A stretch of 64,000 nt of DNA from Chloroflexota bacterium (lineage in GTDB: Bacteria; Chloroflexota; Limnocylindria; Limnocylindrales; CSP1-4): NCBI GenBank assembly GCA_004297395.1, contig SCUO01000093.1, positions 62,001-126,000 on the forward strand, read 5' to 3'. A program made the translations under genes and the position numbers. The notes beneath the pieces were generated by a model, which made no database searches, was not told the origin of the DNA, and saw nothing but the letters and a program-made list of their open reading frames with translations. Of the stretch, positions 59,574 through 64,000 are shown piece after piece (position 1 is the first letter of the stretch; each line of letters opens with the position of its first letter).

Positions 59574-60950
59574 TCACCCGAGCGGTTCGAACCTGGCCGT
59601 GAAGTGGCGGAGGGCCGGGGGCGCCTGGACGATCCGCATGCCGCGTAGCTCGGCGGCGCGCGACGCGACGTAGGTGACCACCTCGATGACGTAGTCGATG
59701 TGGCTCTGGGTGTAGGTCCGGCGGGGGATGGCGAGGCGCACGAGGTCCATCGCGGCGGCCGTCTCCGACCCGTCTGGGTGGTGGCCGAACATGACCGTCC
59801 CGATCTCGCAGCCGCGGATCCCGCCCTCTCGGTAGAGGGCGACCGCCAGCGCCTGTCCCGGGTACTCGAGAGGCGGGATGTGGGGCAGGAGGGCCCGCGC
59901 GTCGAGGTAGATGGCGTGGCCGCCGAAGGGCTTGACGAGCGGGACGCCGGCCGCGGCGAGCGCGTCACCGAGGTAGGCCGTGGACCGGATTCGGTAGCGG
60001 AGGTAGTCCTCGTCGACGACCTCGCGGAGGCCCTGGGCGATCGCCTCGAGGTCGCGGCCGGCGAGGCCGCCATAGGTCACGAAGCCCTCGGTCAGGATCA
60101 GCATGTTGCGGCACTGTTCGGCCAGGCGATCGTCGTTCGTCGCCAGCCAGCCGCCGATGTTGGCCAGGCCGTCCTTCTTGGCGCTCATCGTCATGCCATC
60201 GGCGAGCGAGGCGATCTCGCGGACGATGTCGGGGATGGAGCGCGCCTCCTGGCCTGGCTCGCGGAGCTTGATGAACCAGGCGTTCTCGGCGAAGCGGCAG
60301 CCGTCCAGGAACAGCGGCACGCGATGCCGGTCGCAGGCGGCGCGCACGGCGCGCAGGTTCGCCAGCGAGACCGGCTGGCCGCCGCCGGAGTTGTTGGTGA
60401 TCGTGACGAACACGACCGGGACGTGGCCCTCGTGCGTGGCCAGGAACGCCTCCAGGGCTTCGACATCCATGTTGCCCTTGAACGGGTGGATCGCTGACGG
60501 GTCGCGGCCCTCCGGGATGACGAGGTCGACCGCCTGGGCGCCGCTGAACTCGACGTTGGCGCGCGTGGTGTCGAAATGGGTGTTGTTCGGGATCCACTTC
60601 CCGGGGCCGCCGACGACCGAGAACAGGATCTTCTCGGCGGCCCGGCCCTGGTGGGTCGGGATGACGTGCCGAAACGGGAAGAGGGCCTGGACGCTCTCGA
60701 GGAAGGCGAACCAGCTCGGGCTGCCGGCGTACGACTCGTCACCGTGCTGGATCGCGGCCCACTGGTCGCGCGACATCGCCCCGGTCCCGGAATCGGTCAG
60801 CAGATCGATGAGGACGTCGTCGGCATGGAGGTTGAAGAGGTTGTAGCCGGCGGCCTCGAGGGCTGCGGCCCGCTCCTCGACCGTCGTCATCCGGACCGGC
60901 TCGACCGAATGGATCCGGAACGGCTCGACGATCGTCTTCCAGCGGTCCAT
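59574..60950 (-). CDS. tnaA: Tryptophanase/tyrosine phenol-lyase family enzyme
   Basis: This 458-residue PLP-dependent beta-eliminating lyase splits tryptophan (or tyrosine) to indole (or phenol), pyruvate and ammonia. The PLP lysine lies in GMTMSAKKDGLANIGG. Further family segments are IPTHQGRAAEKILF, NNTHFDTTRANVEFSGA, ITNNSGGGQPVSLANLR and FLDGCRFAENAWFIK. Tryptophanase and tyrosine phenol-lyase cannot be told apart with certainty here. The ATG at 60950 was preferred over a start eight codons earlier. Confidence 0.92.
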   Translation of the reverse strand: MDRWKTIVEPFRIHSVEPVRMTTVEERAAALEAAGYNLFNLHADDVLIDLLTDSGTGAMSRDQWAAIQHGDESYAGSPSWFAFLESVQALFPFRHVIPTHQGRAAEKILFSVVGGPGKWIPNNTHFDTTRANVEFSGAQAVDLVIPEGRDPSAIHPFKGNMDVEALEAFLATHEGHVPVVFVTITNNSGGGQPVSLANLRAVRAACDRHRVPLFLDGCRFAENAWFIKLREPGQEARSIPDIVREIASLADGMTMSAKKDGLANIGGWLATNDDRLAEQCRNMLILTEGFVTYGGLAGRDLEAIAQGLREVVDEDYLRYRIRSTAYLGDALAAAGVPLVKPFGGHAIYLDARALLPHIPPLEYPGQALAVALYREGGIRGCEIGTVMFGHHPDGSETAAAMDLVRLAIPRRTYTQSHIDYVIEVVTYVASRAAELRGMRIVQAPPALRHFTARFEPLG

Positions 60951-60997
60951 CGGCTGAGCATAGCCCCGGGCCACCGACCCGACAGGGCCGTCCGGCC

Positions 60998-61918
60998 TCA
61001 GCCGCGGACCTCCGCCAGGATCCGACGAACCGCGTCGAGGATCACCTCCGGCCGTTCGAACTGGACCATGTGGCTGGAGCCCCAGGCGGGCGTGAACGTG
61101 ACCCGGCCGGGCGACAGCGCCTCGTAGCCGGCCGCGACCGAGGCGAGGATCGCGTCGTTCGTCGCGCCGTCGAGGCGGCTGTCGACACGAGGCGCGATGA
61201 TCGCCTCGATCCAGCGACCCGAGACGTCCGCGGCGGCGAGCTGCTCCCGGCTCCGTTCGACATCAATGGCCTCGACACTGGCGATCATCCGCCACGTGTC
61301 GGCGGTCTCGGTCAGGTACTCGTCGCGAAGGGGGCCCAGGAGGGGCACGATCCGCTCGTCGAAGATGTCGGGATCGAAGCCGTCGACGAGGACGAGCCCG
61401 ACGACGTCGTCCCCGGCCTCGGCCGCGAAGACCCGCCCCGTGACAGCCCCGAAGGAGTGGCCAACGACGACGTACGGCGGCGCTTCGCCGGCCGCCGCGA
61501 GGAGCGCCCGGAGCTCGGTCGACATGCCGGCCAGGTCGCCCGCGGAACCGGGATCGCTCCGGCCCCGGCCCGTGCGGTCGTAGGCGCAGGTCCGCGTCAT
61601 CCGGGCGAGCTCGTCGTGGATCGGCGACCAGGTCGCGCTGTCGCTGCTCATCCCGGCGTCCAGGACGAGGGTCGGCGAGCCGCCGCCGCGGCAGTCGAGG
61701 TAGAGCGCGTGGCCCTCGGCAATCTCGACGCGCTCGCCCGGCGCGCCGTACGCGGCGGCGCCGACGTAACGAAGCCAGATCGCGGTCACGCCACCGCGCC
61801 AGGCATCGATGGCCACGACCGCGATGAGGGCCACCGCGAGCGCGAGCGTGATCCGGACCAGCCACCACCAGGGGCCGGGCCGTCGGCGCCTTGTGCCGGG
61901 TGCTTCTCCACGCATCAT
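60998..61918 (-). CDS. Membrane-anchored alpha/beta hydrolase
   Basis: The protein has about 306 residues, one N-terminal transmembrane helix (about 20-40) and an external alpha/beta hydrolase fold. The oxyanion region is LVLDAGMSSDSATWSPI, the nucleophile elbow is VVGHSFGAVTG (Ser), the acid is in LVLVDGFDPD, and the histidine is in WGSSHMVQFERPE. Substrate unknown. ATG at 61918 or 61915 starts it; a -10-like TACCGT lies four or seven bases upstream. Confidence 0.85.
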   Translation of the reverse strand: MMRGEAPGTRRRRPGPWWWLVRITLALAVALIAVVAIDAWRGGVTAIWLRYVGAAAYGAPGERVEIAEGHALYLDCRGGGSPTLVLDAGMSSDSATWSPIHDELARMTRTCAYDRTGRGRSDPGSAGDLAGMSTELRALLAAAGEAPPYVVVGHSFGAVTGRVFAAEAGDDVVGLVLVDGFDPDIFDERIVPLLGPLRDEYLTETADTWRMIASVEAIDVERSREQLAAADVSGRWIEAIIAPRVDSRLDGATNDAILASVAAGYEALSPGRVTFTPAWGSSHMVQFERPEVILDAVRRILAEVRG

Positions 61919-62032
61919 CGCCACGGTACGCCCGCGCCGGCAGATCGGCGTTCACCATGGGGTCAGCCCGGTGAGGTACTTCAGAGGACCCGGCGAGAGG
62001 ATCCGGCGCGGTCCTTCCAACGCCCGGCGCGC

Positions 62033-62038
62033 TACGCT
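62033..62038 (+). promoter_or_regulatory. Candidate -10 hexamer of a leaderless transcript
   Basis: TACGCT stands six bases before the ATG of the DUF2277 gene. Confidence 0.5.
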
Positions 62039-62044
62039 CTGGCC

Positions 62045-62302
62045 ATGTGCCGAAGCATCAAGACCCTCCGTCGGTCCGAGACGGCGACGACAACCGGTGA
62101 GATCGAGGCCGCGGCGCGGCAATACGTCCGGAAGGTGAGTGGCTTTCGGGCGCCATCGACGCGCAACCAGGCCATCTTCGACGCCGCGATCGAGGAGGTC
62201 GCCGCGGCCTCGCGGCGGATGCTCGAGGCGTTCGCGGTCGAGGTCGAGGAGGGCCCCGATCGCTGGACTCCCTCCGCCACCCGCCGGGCCGCCGCCTCCT
62301 GA
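62045..62302 (+). CDS. DUF2277 protein
   Basis: This 85-residue protein begins MCRSIKTLRR, the family signature, and continues with EIEAAARQYVRKVSGFRAPS. DUF2277 proteins are small, of unknown function and common in Actinobacteria and Chloroflexota. The leaderless-type -10 at six bases supports this start. Confidence 0.92.
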   Translation: MCRSIKTLRRSETATTTGEIEAAARQYVRKVSGFRAPSTRNQAIFDAAIEEVAAASRRMLEAFAVEVEEGPDRWTPSATRRAAAS

Positions 62303-62307
62303 ACCGC

Positions 62308-62730
62308 ATGGAGCCCGAGGCCGGCCCGGTCGCGGCGCCGGATCACGTCCACCTCGAGGACACGACCCCTTGGGTCCGGCGATGGCTCCGGGCCGAGGGC
62401 GTCGTCGCCTTCGTATGGGCGGTGGTCCTGTGGATCCTCCTGCGTCAACCCTTGCCGCTGTTCCTGGTCCTGCTGCTCGTCCCCGACCTCTCGATGCTCG
62501 GTTACATCCGGGGGCCGCACGCCGGGGCGATCGCCTACAACGTCGTCCACAACTGGGCCACCGCGGGCCTCGTCCTGCTGCTCGGCCTTGTTGCCCAGTC
62601 CGGGCTGATCATCCTCGCCGGCGCGGTCCTCCTCGGCCACGTGGGCATCGACCGGGCGCTCGGCTATGGGCTGAAGTACCCCACGTCGTTCCAGGACACC
62701 CACCTCGGTCGAATCGGGCGGCGTCGATGA
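62308..62730 (+). CDS. DUF4260 membrane protein
   Basis: This 140-residue protein has three or four predicted transmembrane helices and DUF4260 segments: DLSMLGYIRGPHAGAIAYN, HNWATAG, and HVGIDRALGYGLKYPTSFQ. Function is unknown. It starts five bases after DUF2277 and overlaps the lysA gene by ATGA. Confidence 0.9.
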   Translation: MEPEAGPVAAPDHVHLEDTTPWVRRWLRAEGVVAFVWAVVLWILLRQPLPLFLVLLLVPDLSMLGYIRGPHAGAIAYNVVHNWATAGLVLLLGLVAQSGLIILAGAVLLGHVGIDRALGYGLKYPTSFQDTHLGRIGRRR

Positions 62731-64000
62731 CGACGGTCGAACGCGGGGCGCAGGTGGACGCCGACGCCCACCCGGGCCATGGGAGGAACCCCCCGGACTG
62801 GTGGGTCCGCCCGGGCCTCGACGTGCAGGGCGGCCGCCTGCGCATCGCCGGCGTCGACGCGGAGGACCTTGCCCGGCGGCACGGAACGCCGCTCTTCGTC
62901 TACGACCTCGAGCGCTACCGCGAGAACGCCCGCCGGTTCCAGGCGGCGCTCGCCGGTGCCGGCATTCCGTACCGGCTCCGGTTCGCGATGAAGGCGAATC
63001 CGGATCCGGAGGTGCTCGCCGTCTTCCGGGCGCTCGGGGCTCCCGGCTCGCCGGAGAGCGTGGGCATCGATGCCTGCTCGCCGGGCGAGGTGACCCGGGC
63101 CCTCGAATGCGGCTTCCGGCCCGACGAGATCAGCTACACCGGCACGAACCTGTCCGAGCGGGACCTCGACGTCATCCTTGGCGCCGAGGGCATCCACCTC
63201 AACCTCGACGGGATCAGCCAGCTCGAGCGGGTGGGGCGGCGGGCGCCGGGCCGGACGATCGGGCTGCGGGTGAACCCGGCCCGGGGCGCGGGCTACCACG
63301 CCGGCCTGGAGTACTCGGGCGAGCGGCCGACGAAGTTCGGGATCTACGAGGACCGGTTGGAGGAGGCAGTCGAAGTCGCCGCCCGCCACGGCCTGACGAT
63401 CGACACGGTCCACTTCCACGCCGGCTCCGGCTGGCTGGCGGAGGGCCTGCCGGCGTTCGAGGCGGCCCTCGAGGCGGCGACCCGGATGACGCAGCGGCTG
63501 ATGGACAGGGGCTGCCCGATCCGCGAGGTCAACGTGGGCGGTGGGCTCGGCGGGCCTGGCCGCGGGACCGAGGTCGCGGTGGACCTCGACGCGTACGCGG
63601 CGGTCCTCGCCCGGCACCTCGGCCCGCTCGGGGTCATCGTGGCGTGCGAGCCGGGCGATCACCTGGCCAAGGACGCCGGGGTCCTCCTGGCCGAGGTCGT
63701 CAGCGTCGAGGACCGGGCCGGGGCCCGCTTCGTCGGCCTGGATGCCGGCTGGAACATCCACTGTGGCTACTTCATCTACGGCTTCCTCAACGAGGTCGTG
63801 CCGTGTCGAGCGCCGCTCGCAGTGCGGACGTGGACCGTCGGGATCGCCGGCCACATCAACGAGGGCCACGACCTGTTCGCCGAGGACTACCCGTTCCCGC
63901 CGGTCGAGGAGGGCGCGATCGTGGCGATCCTTGGGACGGGTGCCTACGCCGAGGCGATGAGCTCGACCCACTGCCTGCGCCCAGTCGCGCCGGCGATCCA
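62727..64000 (+). CDS. lysA: Diaminopimelate decarboxylase (3' end beyond the window)
   Basis: At least 424 residues of a fold-type III PLP decarboxylase are present, making lysine from meso-diaminopimelate. The PLP lysine lies in RLRFAMKANPDPEVL. The barrel motifs GIDACSPGEVTRALE, HFHAGSGWLA, VNVGGGLGG and CEPGDHLAKDAG follow, and late in the frame GTGAYAEAMSSTHCLRP. The extreme C-terminus is cut by the window edge. Alternative carboxynorspermidine or ornithine-type members cannot be wholly excluded. Confidence 0.88.
   Translation, partial: MTTVERGAQVDADAHPGHGRNPPDWWVRPGLDVQGGRLRIAGVDAEDLARRHGTPLFVYDLERYRENARRFQAALAGAGIPYRLRFAMKANPDPEVLAVFRALGAPGSPESVGIDACSPGEVTRALECGFRPDEISYTGTNLSERDLDVILGAEGIHLNLDGISQLERVGRRAPGRTIGLRVNPARGAGYHAGLEYSGERPTKFGIYEDRLEEAVEVAARHGLTIDTVHFHAGSGWLAEGLPAFEAALEAATRMTQRLMDRGCPIREVNVGGGLGGPGRGTEVAVDLDAYAAVLARHLGPLGVIVACEPGDHLAKDAGVLLAEVVSVEDRAGARFVGLDAGWNIHCGYFIYGFLNEVVPCRAPLAVRTWTVGIAGHINEGHDLFAEDYPFPPVEEGAIVAILGTGAYAEAMSSTHCLRPVAPAI

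Noticed and set aside
1-64000. tRNA, rRNA, transposase or CRISPR features
   Set aside because: Reading both strands revealed no tRNA T-loop with acceptor pairing, no rRNA core motifs, no transposase domains and no regular repeat arrays.

Overview
The window is very GC-rich and gene-dense, with short intergenic gaps, many GTG/TTG starts, many ATGA stop/start overlaps, and several genes whose start codon sits six bases after a -10-like hexamer (leaderless transcripts). Together with system II cytochrome c maturation, abundant multihaem cytochromes, and DUF2277, DUF4260 and DUF4395 proteins, this suggests an uncultured-type member of the Chloroflexota (Limnocylindria-like). That placement is an inference. 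No tRNA, rRNA, CRISPR array, transposase or phage module was found.

Layout. 1-3.7 kb: a Gfo/Idh/MocA oxidoreductase, gluconokinase, and an orphan CpaF-type secretion ATPase fused to a RidA-like domain. 3.9-8.0 kb: an OmpR-type two-component system followed by an operon that looks copper-related (SHOCT protein, Met-rich secreted protein, cupredoxin with a CuA-like loop, CcdA-like transporter, HMA metallochaperone). 8.2-11.2 kb: Rieske protein, cytochrome b and a membrane-anchored decahaem cytochrome, a bc-type quinol-oxidising module. 11.4-14.4 kb: a NarL-type sensor/regulator pair and a pseudo-receiver protein. 14.7-27.9 kb: the centrepiece. It is a long co-directional locus with a membrane TPR protein, an NHL beta-propeller, two paralogous hexahaem cytochromes (one with an inserted beta-rich domain), a Pro-rich tetrahaem protein, a second TPR protein, the CcdA-ResB-CcsA-thioredoxin maturation machinery, and a NapC-like decahaem cytochrome. 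It encodes both extracytoplasmic electron carriers and the machinery to attach their haems.

28-35 kb: an SRPBCC pseudogene, a DUF4173-like membrane protein, a double-ACT protein, a second OmpR-type two-component system with matching 11-bp direct repeats before its regulator and before a DM13 protein, and a nucleoside hydrolase. 35-44.5 kb: GMC oxidoreductase, a metzincin-like secreted protein, proline dehydrogenase, a DUF2330 protein with a cupredoxin, a lipoprotein, and an ECF sigma factor with a membrane Kelch protein. 44.6-47 kb: a complete SAM-I riboswitch with intrinsic terminator controlling a threonine-synthase-family protein, then a tiny Cys-containing ORF and a DUF4395 protein.

47-53.4 kb: FAD oxidoreductase, nucleoside phosphorylase, a MerR regulator with a matching operator at its own promoter and at a DUF2652/SRPBCC operon, a structured intergenic element, and fumarase C. 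53.4-64 kb: mostly housekeeping or hypothetical genes (TfoX-N, VOC, homocysteine methyltransferase, META lipoprotein, AlkA-like glycosylase, RlpA-like protein, tryptophanase family, alpha/beta hydrolase, DUF2277, DUF4260, truncated diaminopimelate decarboxylase) plus one frameshifted remnant.

The strongest candidates for undescribed biology are the hexahaem cytochrome/TPR/NHL locus, the CpaF-RidA fusion, and the SAM-riboswitch-controlled threonine-synthase homologue next to DUF4395.
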